A stretch of DNA of 33,937 bases. It comes from Pseudomonadota bacterium. Lineage in GTDB: Bacteria; Pseudomonadota; Gammaproteobacteria; Woeseiales; Woeseiaceae. Below the pieces are notes generated by a model, which saw only the letters and a program-made list of their open reading frames with translations, searched no databases and was not told the DNA's origin. Both the position numbers and the translations under genes were made by a program. Location: assembly GCA_027295475.1 (NCBI GenBank), contig JAPUKV010000084.1:1-33937 (forward strand), read 5' to 3'. Within the stretch, counting starts at the first letter, position 1. Each line of letters starts with the position of its first letter. This document shows, in pieces, positions 1 through 8,030 of this stretch.

Positions 1-1809
1 TGCTTCTGTAGCCGGAGCGGCGACAGTTTCTGCGGCAGACTCAGGCGGGGGCTCAACAACGATTTCGTCATTGATGAATGACCTTACCATCGGGACCAGC
101 TGATCGACACGATCCAGTATGTCTGTTTGCGTAACACCGGCTGCGGAGGCGATGAGAATAATGCCGAGGACGGCAAGCCGCCACGGCGATCGACGCGGCT
201 CAAGGTCGAAATTTCGAGCGACCATTGGTTCATCAGGTACTACCAATGGCACCGGTTGCGCCTGTGGCTCAGGTTGCGCCGGTTGCGCTGGTGGTGCCGA
301 TTGCGCTGGTGGTGCCGGTTGCGCTGGTGGTGCCGGTTGTGCTGGTGGTGCCGGTTGCGCTAGTGGTGCCGGTTGCGCCGGTGGTGCCGGTTGTACCGGT
401 GGCGCTGATTGCACCGGTGGCGCCTGTGGTTCAGGTGGAGCCGGTTGCACCGGTGGTGCCAGTTGCACCGGTTTGGCCGGTGGTGCCAGTTGCACCGGTT
501 TGGCCGGTGGTGCCGGTTGCACCGGTTTGGCCGGTGGTGCCGGTTGCACCGATTGCACCGGTTGCGATTTCGGCAATTCACCAAATGCGGCCAAAAATTC
601 CGCGGGTGACGAAAATCGGGGGACCCGCGAATAGGCCAACGCCTTCTTGAGCGCCAGCCACTGAGAGTCACTCAAACCCGGAGGTTGTTGCGGTTCCATT
701 CCCTCCGACGCGGCCTCGGCCGCACTCTTGGGACCAAAGACACGAAACCCGGCGACCAGTCGATACATCAGGCAGGCAAGCGAAAATACATCGTCAGCAG
801 GGACAGGATCTTCGCCGGTTAATACCTGCATACTCGAATATTCCGGCGATTTGGAACCGAGTTCGCGCGGGTCAAAATCGGGTTGGGCATCCTGCTCTTT
901 CTGCAGTATTCGTGCAATGCCGAAATCAAATAATTTCACCTCACCGGCGGGCGTGATCCTGACGTTGCCTGGATTAATGTCGCCGTGAACAACACCACGC
1001 TGATGGGCGTAGTCGAGTGCAACGCTTACCTGCTTTATGATATCCAGCGTCGTTTCGAGATCGATGTTCTTGCTGCCGGAGTCCTCCAGAATGGCTGTTA
1101 GCGATTTGCCCTCGAGCCACTCCATGACGATGAAGTTCAACTCGCCTTCCCGGTCGAGGTCGATGAAGCGCACGATATTCGGGTGAGCCAGGCAACGGCC
1201 TTTTGCCACTTCCTGTTGCAGCGCTCGCAGCGCATTGTCATTGCGCGATAACTCTGAGGGCAGCACTTTGATTGCAACGTAAGTATCTGCCTCGCCGGCG
1301 TCCGCAAGTCGCTGATCGAGTGCTTTGTAAACGACACCCGTGCCGCCGCCGAGTACTTGCCGTTGCAGCAGGAATCGGTCACGCAGAACCGAGCCAACCT
1401 GAATCTGCTCGGCCGTTGTTATTTTGACGGGCACATCGTCGGGAATATCCGTAGTCGCGACGAAGGGCTCTGCATCGACAATTACCTCAGTTTCGACGTA
1501 CGACACTTCTTCCTGTGGAGCTGGATCAATGTCAATCGGCAAGGTCGAGGCGCCGTCGGATCGTATCCGGTCGAGCATTTTCTGCACCAGCTCGAGACTC
1601 TCGGGACGCAGCTCGCCCGCATCGTAACGCCTTTGCAGAATCTCACGGATGCCTGACTCGCTGTTATCGTTATTCGACAGCAGCCCTCTCAAAGCGACGT
1701 GAATTTCCGCCAACACGGTCTCGTCATCGACCTGGCTTTGCAGCCGGGTCTCGAGTTCCGAGAAATCCTCCGCATTGGGTCGGTTCAGGTTGTCAGAATT
1801 GGCGTTCAT
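1..1809 (-). CDS. Membrane-anchored Ser/Thr protein kinase with Pro-rich linker (C-terminus cut by window edge)
   Basis: The minus-strand frame is open from ATG at 1809 to the window edge: 603 codons and no stop. An N-terminal region of about 140 residues that I do not recognise precedes a Hanks-type kinase domain (about 142-410). Visible motifs are a glycine loop ([12 protein letters not shown]), the VAIK lysine, a catalytic loop reading HGDINPGN near residue 273, and DFG near 294. The usual HRD arginine is Gly, so this is a non-RD kinase. A Pro/Ala/Gln repeat linker (about 417-520) leads to one predicted membrane helix (about 541-562), so the kinase should face the cytoplasm with a C-terminal part outside. 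The ribosome binding site is weak, so the exact start is uncertain. Substrate is unknown. The FHA proteins and PP2C enzyme encoded further right are possible partners by inference only. Confidence 0.9.
   Translation of the reverse strand, partial: MNANSDNLNRPNAEDFSELETRLQSQVDDETVLAEIHVALRGLLSNNDNSESGIREILQRRYDAGELRPESLELVQKMLDRIRSDGASTLPIDIDPAPQEEVSYVETEVIVDAEPFVATTDIPDDVPVKITTAEQIQVGSVLRDRFLLQRQVLGGGTGVVYKALDQRLADAGEADTYVAIKVLPSELSRNDNALRALQQEVAKGRCLAHPNIVRFIDLDREGELNFIVMEWLEGKSLTAILEDSGSKNIDLETTLDIIKQVSVALDYAHQRGVVHGDINPGNVRITPAGEVKLFDFGIARILQKEQDAQPDFDPRELGSKSPEYSSMQVLTGEDPVPADDVFSLACLMYRLVAGFRVFGPKSAAEAASEGMEPQQPPGLSDSQWLALKKALAYSRVPRFSSPAEFLAAFGELPKSQPVQSVQPAPPAKPVQPAPPAKPVQLAPPAKPVQLAPPVQPAPPEPQAPPVQSAPPVQPAPPAQPAPLAQPAPPAQPAPPAQPAPPAQSAPPAQPAQPEPQAQPVPLVVPDEPMVARNFDLEPRRSPWRLAVLGIILIASAAGVTQTDILDRVDQLVPMVRSFINDEIVVEPPPESAAETVAAPATEA
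250..560 (-). repeat. In-frame minisatellite coding the Pro-rich kinase linker
   Basis: Two related unit types are visible in the coding frame. An 18-bp unit encodes QPAPPA and lies at about 285-400. A 27-bp unit encodes VQPAPPAKP and lies at about 425-560. All units are multiples of three, so copy-number change would alter linker length without breaking the frame. The repeat also creates long spurious Gly/Ala/Cys-rich and Arg/Trp-rich reading frames on the plus strand. Confidence 0.85.
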
Positions 1810-1904
1810 GCCCGTACCCGGTCGTTTGGCCGCTCTACCTCAAATCAAGCACTTACATCGGTCAAGTGTGCCCGAATAACGTGGCCGACAATGGGAACTG
1901 GTCG

Positions 1905-2057
1905 TCAAATTACCTTACCGGGATGCATGATGTTTTTCGGGTCCAGGGCGGCCTTGATGGCCTTCATGAGGCCTGTCTCGGTCTCGCCGCGATAGCGGAC
2001 CAGCTGCTCGCCGATATCGGTGATGTTTGAACGACCGCTTTCGGTGAAGGCGGCCAT
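1905..2057 (-). pseudogene. C-terminal relic of an FAD-linked (GlcD/lactate dehydrogenase-type) oxidase
   Basis: The minus strand from ATG 2057 to TGA 1905 encodes 50 residues. The last 30 match the C-terminus of FAD-binding oxidases of the glycolate oxidase/D-lactate dehydrogenase family: LMKAIKAALDPKNIMHPGKV compares with the family ending L(M/L)RxIKxALDPxxIMNPGK. No FAD-binding domain lies upstream; the TSUP permease gene begins about 100 bases further up. This is therefore most likely a decayed remnant of a gene of about 450 codons. A short expressed peptide is possible but has no clear ribosome binding site. Confidence 0.65.
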
Positions 2058-2093
2058 TACAAATGCGCTGCTCAGCCACTGAGCTACTCCGGC
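2015..2093 (-). other. tRNA-Thr-like 5' half, probably a non-functional relic
   Basis: Read on the minus strand from 2093, the sequence follows a tRNA 5' half: acceptor-like GCCGGAG, TA, D-arm GCTC-loop-GAGC with a GG in the loop, then AGCAGCGCATTTGTAATG, like the anticodon region of bacterial tRNA-Thr with TGT in the loop. The anticodon stem has two mismatches, the T-arm does not pair, and no CCA-ready acceptor end follows. The 3' part overlaps the FAD-oxidase relic. I read it as a truncated tRNA or a chance likeness, not a working gene. Confidence 0.3.
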
Positions 2094-2157
2094 CTTTCTT
2101 GTCCTTTTTCCAGGCTACCCGAAACCCCTTCAGCAGATAGCTTTCAACGTGCCGTTG

Positions 2158-2919
2158 TTAACTGGAGCCGGTTACTCCGTCATAAAGAAGTCTTAGGCCA
2201 ACAATGAACAGGAGTGTGTAGACGAACTGAAAGAAGAATTTGTCGCTGACTCGTTTGTGCAGCCAGACACCGAGCCCGACGCCGATGGGTGCGAACGGTG
2301 ACAGAACAAGTGACGTACTGAGATTGCTGATATCGAACTGGTCGAGCCAGGTATACGGAACGAGTTTTACGTAATTGACGATCGCAAAGAAACCAACGGT
2401 TGTTCCTACGAACGCTGTTCGGTCGAGTTTCCTTCGCAGCAAATACATGTTGAGTGGCGGGCCGCCCGCATGCGCGATGAAACTCGTAAAGCCTGCTGTT
2501 GCTCCGGCGATCGCCGCAACGACAGGAGCATGGGCTGGCCGCTCCTGCTTGCCCCTGGTTGTGAGATGAAACCAGTGATTCAGCGTAAAACTGATGGCGA
2601 CGACGCCAAGCATGAGCCGAATAATTGCCGGGCTCATGTATTGAAACATCAGTGTGCCGATGCCGATGCCGAGCAGTGATGCCGGTACCAGAACGCGAAG
2701 TTCGGGCCAGACCCAGCGTCGCCGATACGCCCACACAGCGACCACATCCATCAGGCAAAGAATAGGTAGCAGGATTGCGGCAGCTTGCACGGGTGATACC
2801 ACGAGTGCCATGAGTGGCACTGCGACTACACCGAGACCACCGCCAAAGCCACCCTTGGAAATGCCGAACATCACGACAGCCGGAATTGCCGCGACGTAGA
2901 ACCAGGGATCGTCAATCAT
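2158..2919 (-). CDS. TSUP family (TauE/SafE) membrane permease
   Basis: This 253-residue, very hydrophobic protein has about eight predicted membrane helices. It has the two-halved layout of the TauE/SafE (TSUP) family, with the conserved Gly-rich first-half motif GISKGGFGGGLG near residue 18 and the related second-half motif FTSFIAHAGGPPLNMYLL around residue 145. Family members export or import sulfite, sulfoacetate or other organic anions. The substrate here cannot be told from sequence and no sulfur-metabolism gene is adjacent. The gene stands alone between the relic region and the divergent DUF2461 gene. Upstream on its strand, GGGAC lies about 8 bases before the ATG, supporting this start. 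Confidence 0.9.
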   Translation of the reverse strand: MIDDPWFYVAAIPAVVMFGISKGGFGGGLGVVAVPLMALVVSPVQAAAILLPILCLMDVVAVWAYRRRWVWPELRVLVPASLLGIGIGTLMFQYMSPAIIRLMLGVVAISFTLNHWFHLTTRGKQERPAHAPVVAAIAGATAGFTSFIAHAGGPPLNMYLLRRKLDRTAFVGTTVGFFAIVNYVKLVPYTWLDQFDISNLSTSLVLSPFAPIGVGLGVWLHKRVSDKFFFQFVYTLLFIVGLRLLYDGVTGSS

Positions 2920-3105
2920 TGCGCGTTGTCCCGGTTACAATCTGTTGCGGAATTGATAGGCTGCATCCTGGTCTGGCAGTTGATAGCAGAGAAAGTCTGA
3001 GAATCATCGGACAGAAATAACACGAAATCGCCGCCGAGGCCGAGTATGTGCCCGAGCATCCTTCCCGGATGTTGCGCGGAGCGACTATATTACAGGGGGA
3101 GACCT

Positions 3106-3801
3106 ATGGCATCCGGTCGATATACAGGTTTCAAACCCGAGACTCTGGAATTCCTGCGAGAGCTCAAGAAAAACAACAATCGCGATTGGTTCAAGGAAAA
3201 CAAAACTCGATACGAAGAGCAGGTTCTGGATGTCGCGCTGCATTTCATTCAGTCGATGCAGGATCCAATCAAGGAAATTTCACCGCATTTCACGGCGATT
3301 CCCAAGCGCATGGGTGGTTCGCTGATGCGCGTATATCGCGACACGCGTTTCTCGAAGAACAAATTGCCATACAAAACAAATATTGGCATTCAGTTCCGTC
3401 ACGAACAGGCGAAAAATGTGCATTCACCCGGTTATTACGTACATATAGAACCTGACGAGGTATTCCTCGGTGCCGGGATGTGGATGCCTGAATCCGAGTC
3501 CCTGCTTGGGATCAGGCAGCGTATCGCCGACAAACCGGCGGAGTGGCAACGCGCAAAAGGGGACAAGACTTTTGTTCGGCACTTCAAACTCGGGGGGAGT
3601 TCGCTTACGCGACCACCGCGGGGCTTTGATAAAGAGCATCCGATGATTGAAGATATCAAGCGAAAAAGTTTTATCGCGGTGAAGAATATGAATCTCGGCG
3701 ATGTATTGGATCCTCGATTTCAGCGCAAAGTGGAAACGGCTTTCAAAGCAGCAACCCCATACATGGAATTTCTGTGCAAAGCTGTGCGTGTGCCGTTCTG
3801 A
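3106..3801 (+). CDS. DUF2461 family protein (TIGR02453)
   Basis: A 231-residue cytoplasmic protein matching DUF2461. Recognisable family features are the opening FKPETLEFLRELKKNNNRDW, then RVYRDTRFSKNKLPYKTN and the GYYVHIEPDEVFLGAGMW stretch. The family is widespread and its biochemical function is not established. I chose ATG 3106 because GGGGGAG sits 5-8 bases upstream and the protein then begins at the usual family position. An in-frame start at 3046 would add 20 residues that do not look like protein. The next gene follows 13 bases downstream, so the two may be co-transcribed. Confidence 0.88.
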   Translation: MASGRYTGFKPETLEFLRELKKNNNRDWFKENKTRYEEQVLDVALHFIQSMQDPIKEISPHFTAIPKRMGGSLMRVYRDTRFSKNKLPYKTNIGIQFRHEQAKNVHSPGYYVHIEPDEVFLGAGMWMPESESLLGIRQRIADKPAEWQRAKGDKTFVRHFKLGGSSLTRPPRGFDKEHPMIEDIKRKSFIAVKNMNLGDVLDPRFQRKVETAFKAATPYMEFLCKAVRVPF

Positions 3802-3814
3802 CGGGGGAAATATT

Positions 3815-5944
3815 GTGACTCTTGAGAGTAGATGGCTCCTGGCGCTGATCACGGCAATCGCAATGGCACTATCGTCCTGTGACAGGGATGATCCGGGCGT
3901 CGAGCAGACAGCGGGCTCGTCATCGGGCCCGCCGAAGACCGCAGAGCGACCGCTACTCCCCGGCAGTTTCAATGCGAACTGGCTGACCCATGGTCGGACC
4001 TATGGTGAGCAACGGTTCAGCCCCCTGGAGCAGGTCAATGCCGACAACGTCAGGGGACTCGGTCTTGACTGGTTCTTCGACATCCCGACCGATCGCGGTA
4101 TTGAGGCCACGCCTCTGGTCCTCGACGGGGTCATGTATGTGACCGGTTCCTGGAGCACGGTATTCGCACTTGATGCGAGGACCGGTGAGCAGATCTGGGC
4201 CTACGATCCGGCAGTACCCAGGATCTGGGGCAGGAACGCCTGTTGCGATGTCGTTAACCGGGGCGTCGCCGCCCGGGGCGACAAGATCTATGTCGGCACC
4301 ATCGACGGTTATCTGGTCGCGCTAAATGCTGTGGATGGCAGTGTGGCGTGGCGAGTGAATACGATTGATCGTGACAAGCCTTACACGATCACCGGTGCCC
4401 CGCGCGTCATCAAAGGCAATGTCATGATCGGCAATGGCGGCGCTGAATATGGCGTCCGCGGTTACGTTACAGCTTACGATGCGGAAACCGGAAAACAAAA
4501 CTGGCGCTTTTATACAGTGCCCGGCAACCCAGCGGACGGCTTTGAAAACGAGGCTATGGAAATGGCTGCCGCGACCTGGAGCGGTGAGTGGTGGAAGGTT
4601 GGCGGCGGCGGCACCGTTTGGGACTCGATGGCCTACGATGGCCAATTGGATCTCCTCTACATCGGCGTCGGCAACGGCTCGCCCTGGAATCGTCAGATAC
4701 GCAGCCCGGGTGGCGGCGATAACCTGTTTGTCTCATCTATCGTTGCACTAAAGCCTGATACGGGTGATTACGTATGGCATTACCAGACGACGCCCGGCGA
4801 GACATGGGACTACACCGCGACACAGCACATCATTCTTGCGGACCTTGTAATCGGTGGACAGCTCCGCCAAGTGGCCATGCAGGCGCCCAAAAACGGTTTC
4901 TTCTATGTGCTTGATCGTGCAACCGGCGAGCTGATCTCAGCAGAAAATTATGTGCCGGTCAATTGGGCGAGCGGCATCGACGCAAAAACCGGACGTCCCA
5001 TCGAGACAGCAAATGCGCGTTATGTCGATGGCCCCAGCCTGGTCATCCCGGGGTCCCTTGGCGGCCACAACTGGCCCCCGATGGCATTCAGTCCTGAGAC
5101 GGGGCTGGTCTATTTTGCGGCACAGCAGATTCCCTCGTTGTACGCCAGCGACGAGGCTTTCGAATATCTGCCCGGGCAATGGAACACCGGCACCGTCTTT
5201 CTATTGGGGGATTTGCCTGAAGATCCGCTCGAACTCAGCAAGGTTGCCGGCACGTTGAGCGGCCACCTGCTGGCATGGGATCCTGTTCTGCAGAAAGAAG
5301 TCTGGCGATATCAGCATGTCGGCCCGGGGAGCGGCGGTGTGTTGGCTACTGCGGGCAATCTCGTCTTCCAGGGCAATGTCATCGGAGAGTTCGCAGCCTA
5401 TGCTGCCGATAACGGCGAGAGGTTATGGGCGTTTCCTACCCAAACCGGCATCACCGCAGGGCCGGTCACCTATGCGATCGACGGGGAGCAATACGTTTCG
5501 GTTGCCGTTGGCTGGGGTACGGTGACAGGTATTCTAGGTGGACCGATCGTCGCTCCACTGCAAATGAAAAACAGAAGCCGGGTGTTGACCTTCAGGCTTG
5601 GTGCTTCGGCGCAGTTACCGGTTCTACCCAAGCCGGAGCCGGTCCCGTTGCCGGACGTCCCCGAGCAGAGCGCGAGCGACAATACCGTCCTCGAAGGTCA
5701 TCGTGCCTTTACCCAAAGATGCCTGGTTTGTCATGGCTTCAGTGCTGTCAGTGGCGGCCTGGTATCGGACCTTCGTTACAGCGACAGGCAGGTGTATGCG
5801 CAATGGGACGCCATCGTTCTTGGCGGATCGCGATCCTCGAACGGTATGCCGCCTTTTGCCGGTGTGGTTACGCCGGCGCAAAGCCAGGCGATCAAAGCGT
5901 ATATCATCGACCGTGCGCATGCTTTGCTGTCGGGCAGGGACTGA
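3815..5944 (+). CDS. PQQ-dependent alcohol dehydrogenase with C-terminal cytochrome c domain, predicted lipoprotein
   Basis: A 709-residue quinohaemoprotein. The N-terminus is a lipoprotein signal (AIAMALSSC, Cys about residue 21), so the enzyme is probably lipid-anchored in the periplasm. Residues about 45-610 form the eight-bladed PQQ propeller of type I/II alcohol dehydrogenases, with the vicinal disulfide motif ACCD, the GETWDYTATQ active-site stretch with the catalytic Asp, and repeated tryptophan-docking segments (LDARTGEQIWAY, YDAETGKQNWRF). The C-terminal domain carries haem motif CLVCH and a likely Met ligand in NGMPPFAG. It should oxidise an alcohol or aldehyde and pass electrons from PQQ to haem c. 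GTG 3815 has GGGGGAAA just upstream; the longer frame from 3701 lies inside the preceding gene and is unlikely. No PQQ synthesis genes are in the window. Confidence 0.9.
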   Translation: MTLESRWLLALITAIAMALSSCDRDDPGVEQTAGSSSGPPKTAERPLLPGSFNANWLTHGRTYGEQRFSPLEQVNADNVRGLGLDWFFDIPTDRGIEATPLVLDGVMYVTGSWSTVFALDARTGEQIWAYDPAVPRIWGRNACCDVVNRGVAARGDKIYVGTIDGYLVALNAVDGSVAWRVNTIDRDKPYTITGAPRVIKGNVMIGNGGAEYGVRGYVTAYDAETGKQNWRFYTVPGNPADGFENEAMEMAAATWSGEWWKVGGGGTVWDSMAYDGQLDLLYIGVGNGSPWNRQIRSPGGGDNLFVSSIVALKPDTGDYVWHYQTTPGETWDYTATQHIILADLVIGGQLRQVAMQAPKNGFFYVLDRATGELISAENYVPVNWASGIDAKTGRPIETANARYVDGPSLVIPGSLGGHNWPPMAFSPETGLVYFAAQQIPSLYASDEAFEYLPGQWNTGTVFLLGDLPEDPLELSKVAGTLSGHLLAWDPVLQKEVWRYQHVGPGSGGVLATAGNLVFQGNVIGEFAAYAADNGERLWAFPTQTGITAGPVTYAIDGEQYVSVAVGWGTVTGILGGPIVAPLQMKNRSRVLTFRLGASAQLPVLPKPEPVPLPDVPEQSASDNTVLEGHRAFTQRCLVCHGFSAVSGGLVSDLRYSDRQVYAQWDAIVLGGSRSSNGMPPFAGVVTPAQSQAIKAYIIDRAHALLSGRD

Positions 5945-6018
5945 CCGGCAGGTCCTTCGCCGATGGCGGCGCCGTCACATAATCGTGGTATTCCCTCTGT
6001 AATCTTGTGCGTCGTCGG

Positions 6019-6027
6019 TGCTAGAAT
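6019..6027 (+). promoter_or_regulatory. Putative extended -10 promoter for the leucine dehydrogenase gene
   Basis: TGCTAGAAT matches the extended -10 form TGnTAnAAT and lies about 115 bases upstream of ATG 6141, in the gap after the PQQ dehydrogenase. No good -35 hexamer is present at 17 bases, as is usual for extended -10 promoters. Assignment is by pattern only. Confidence 0.4.
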
Positions 6028-6140
6028 CCGCGCGCCAATGCAAACGAGCCCGAATATTTCACCGCTATGGAATACAACCCGCCGCGCTCTCGCTGCGTCT
6101 TTGATCGCATGACGGACGCCCGCTTTTCCTAAGGACCAGT

Positions 6141-7190
6141 ATGGCCGCTTTCGATGAACCTGCTTTTGACGACCACGAGCGCGTGGTGTTTTGCCGTGAT
6201 GCGGCAACAGGCTTGAAGGCAATCATCGCCATACATTCCACGGTGCTGGGCCCGGCCGCGGGAGGCTGCAGGCTCTGGCGTTACGAGTCGGACGATGCTG
6301 CGCTGCATGACGTGCTACGCCTGTCGCAGGGGATGAGCTACAAGAACGCCATGGCCGGACTGAACTTCGGTGGTGGCAAGGCGGTCATCATCGAAACGCC
6401 GGACTTCGATGGTTCGGAGGCGCTATACGAGAAATTTGGCGAATTCGTTGAAAAGCTGAACGGTGATTACATTACAGCTGAAGATGTCGGCATGAGCATG
6501 TCGATCATGGAGATGATCAGGCGACGAACGAGCCATGTGTTCGGACTGCCTGCCAGGACCGGTCACGCAGGCGGTGATCCGTCGCCCAAGACTGCGTTCG
6601 GTGTATTCAAGGGCATCGAAGCGGCCGTCGGGTTCAAGCTGGGACGAGATGAGCTAAGGGATCTGACAGTCGCGGTCCAGGGCGCCGGCCATGTCGGTTA
6701 CTACCTGTGCAAATATCTTTTCGAAGCCGGTGCGAAGCTGATCGTGTCCGATCTGGATGAAAGCCGCGTGCAAAGGGTCTGCGAAGAATTTGCTGCGACA
6801 GCGGTGCCGCTCGACGAAATTCTCTGTCAAGACGCTGATGTGCTCGCGCCATGCGCGCTCGGTGCCGTTCTGGATGAGACATCGATTCCGAAACTCAAGG
6901 TCAGCATTGTCGCCGGTGGTGCCAACAACCAGTTGGCAACACTGGCTGATGGTCAACGGTTGGCCGATGGCGGTATTCTATATGCGCCAGACTACGTTAT
7001 TAATGGCGGTGGCATCATCAATATCGCGTGTGAGTACGCCGATGATGTCGACGATCCCGAAGTCTACGATCTCGTCGCGAAAATCGGCCCCCGCCTGATA
7101 AAAATATTTGAAGAAGCATCCGCTTCCGGTGAGCCGACCAACGTCATCGCGGATGCACACGCTCGAGAGATTATTGCTGCCGCTGGTTGA
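6141..7190 (+). CDS. Glu/Leu/Phe/Val dehydrogenase, leucine dehydrogenase type
   Basis: This 349-residue, NAD-dependent amino acid dehydrogenase would interconvert a branched-chain amino acid with its 2-oxo acid and ammonia in the cytoplasm. The substrate domain contains GPAAGGCRLWRY and the catalytic block MSYKNAMAGLNFGGGKAVI with lysines 68 and 80, both conserved in leucine dehydrogenases. The second domain has the Rossmann motif VAVQGAGHVGYYL near residue 177 and the family stretch GGANNQLA. Length fits leucine dehydrogenase (about 350-365) rather than glutamate dehydrogenase (about 450). ATG 6141 is preceded by AAGGACC. Leucine, valine and phenylalanine as substrate cannot be separated here. 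A long hairpin follows the stop codon. Confidence 0.9.
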   Translation: MAAFDEPAFDDHERVVFCRDAATGLKAIIAIHSTVLGPAAGGCRLWRYESDDAALHDVLRLSQGMSYKNAMAGLNFGGGKAVIIETPDFDGSEALYEKFGEFVEKLNGDYITAEDVGMSMSIMEMIRRRTSHVFGLPARTGHAGGDPSPKTAFGVFKGIEAAVGFKLGRDELRDLTVAVQGAGHVGYYLCKYLFEAGAKLIVSDLDESRVQRVCEEFAATAVPLDEILCQDADVLAPCALGAVLDETSIPKLKVSIVAGGANNQLATLADGQRLADGGILYAPDYVINGGGIINIACEYADDVDDPEVYDLVAKIGPRLIKIFEEASASGEPTNVIADAHAREIIAAAG

Positions 7191-7203
7191 GTCGGAATTG
7201 CTT

Positions 7204-7280
7204 CGGTCACATTAATCGGGAATGTACCTTACTTTTTTGTCTCCCCAAAAAATAAGGTACATTCCCGATTAATGTGACCG
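7204..7280. repeat. Long conserved-core hairpin, copy 1
   Basis: A 28-bp perfect inverted repeat (7204-7231 with 7253-7280) continues, after one bulged C at 7232, into a 6-bp T/A stem (7233-7238 with 7247-7252). The loop is GTCTCCCC (7239-7246). It fills the space between two convergent genes and its last base touches the stop codon of the redoxin gene at 7281. The core, T tract/GTCTCCC/A tract, recurs in two other hairpins in this window. It could act as a bidirectional terminator, and it also looks like a small mobile repeat. Confidence 0.85.
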
Positions 7281-7868
7281 TCATTGCAGTTTTCTCAATT
7301 CATCCAGCAGCAATTTCGGATCCGGGCGGTCGACGACAGTGCGTGACACATCGGAGAACCGTATGATGCCTGCCGCATCGATAACCAGTGCCGTTGGCCA
7401 GACCGTATCTTCACCGTATTCCTTGCGGTGATCGCTGGGCACGGCGGCCGGCATGACCAGGCCCAATTGCTTTATTGCGTTGAGCTGATCGTCCAGCCAG
7501 AAGTCAAATTCGACTTCAAAAAACTCCGCAACGCGGCGAGTCGTCTCGAGGGGTTTTGGCGAGACGAATATGAGCTTGGCGCCAAGATCTACGATGTCTT
7601 TGTAGTGCCTGGTCAGATCTGCGACCTGACTGGTGCAAAACGGACACCAGTTGCCCCGAACGAAAAGCATTACAGTCGGAGACCCAATCAATTGTGTGGA
7701 CCCGACCGGGTTGCCTTGCTCGTCGGCTGCCACGAAGTCCGGCAATGACTGGCCCGGCCGAAGAGCGGCCGGAACGCTCGGCCCACGCTTCATTTTGAGG
7801 AACATCCAGGCGACGGCGATAAGCAGAATGACCGCTGCGCCTATCATCCATTCGAGATTGTCCGGCAT
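7281..7868 (-). CDS. Membrane-anchored thioredoxin-like/peroxiredoxin-like protein
   Basis: A 195-residue protein with one N-terminal membrane helix (MIGAAVILLIAVAWMFL, about 8-25) followed by an AhpC/TSA-type thioredoxin fold. The redox motif is WCPFC in FVRGNWCPFCTSQV, near residue 74. Family members reduce peroxides or disulfides. With an N-terminal anchor the domain most likely faces the periplasm, though orientation is inferred. ATG 7868 has GGGAG 6 bases upstream. A longer frame to 7964 lacks this site and has Arg-rich residues unlike the family. The gene is transcribed toward leucine dehydrogenase, ending directly at the hairpin. Confidence 0.85.
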   Translation of the reverse strand: MPDNLEWMIGAAVILLIAVAWMFLKMKRGPSVPAALRPGQSLPDFVAADEQGNPVGSTQLIGSPTVMLFVRGNWCPFCTSQVADLTRHYKDIVDLGAKLIFVSPKPLETTRRVAEFFEVEFDFWLDDQLNAIKQLGLVMPAAVPSDHRKEYGEDTVWPTALVIDAAGIIRFSDVSRTVVDRPDPKLLLDELRKLQ

Positions 7869-8030
7869 GTCGATCTCCCGAGAGCAGGTGCCCGTATCTG
7901 CGACGCTTTTCGCTGATGTACGGACATTTTGCCGAGTATGCCGCGAGCGTGACCGCAGACACAAGCGCTGGGTGTGGACTCGCTGCGATATGTTGAGATA
8001 ATTGCTTTTTTTAATTCGCGGGAGTCCCGA

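Noticed and set aside
119..634. Plus-strand open frame of Gly/Ala/Cys repeats and two overlapping repeat-rich frames in the same region
   Set aside because: They are the antisense reading of the Pro-rich linker of the minus-strand kinase, which has full kinase motifs in its own frame.
2010..2093. Functional tRNA-Thr gene
   Set aside because: The anticodon stem has mismatches and the T-arm and acceptor 3' strand do not pair, so only the 5' half is tRNA-like.
3701..3814. Upstream extension of the PQQ dehydrogenase reading frame
   Set aside because: The extra 38 codons lie inside the DUF2461 gene and would bury the lipoprotein signal. GTG 3815 has its own ribosome binding site.
7204..7280. Ordinary rho-independent terminator
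   Set aside because: The stem is far longer than usual, the T tract sits inside the stem next to the loop rather than after it, and the core recurs elsewhere with different stems. Terminator activity remains possible but does not explain the structure.
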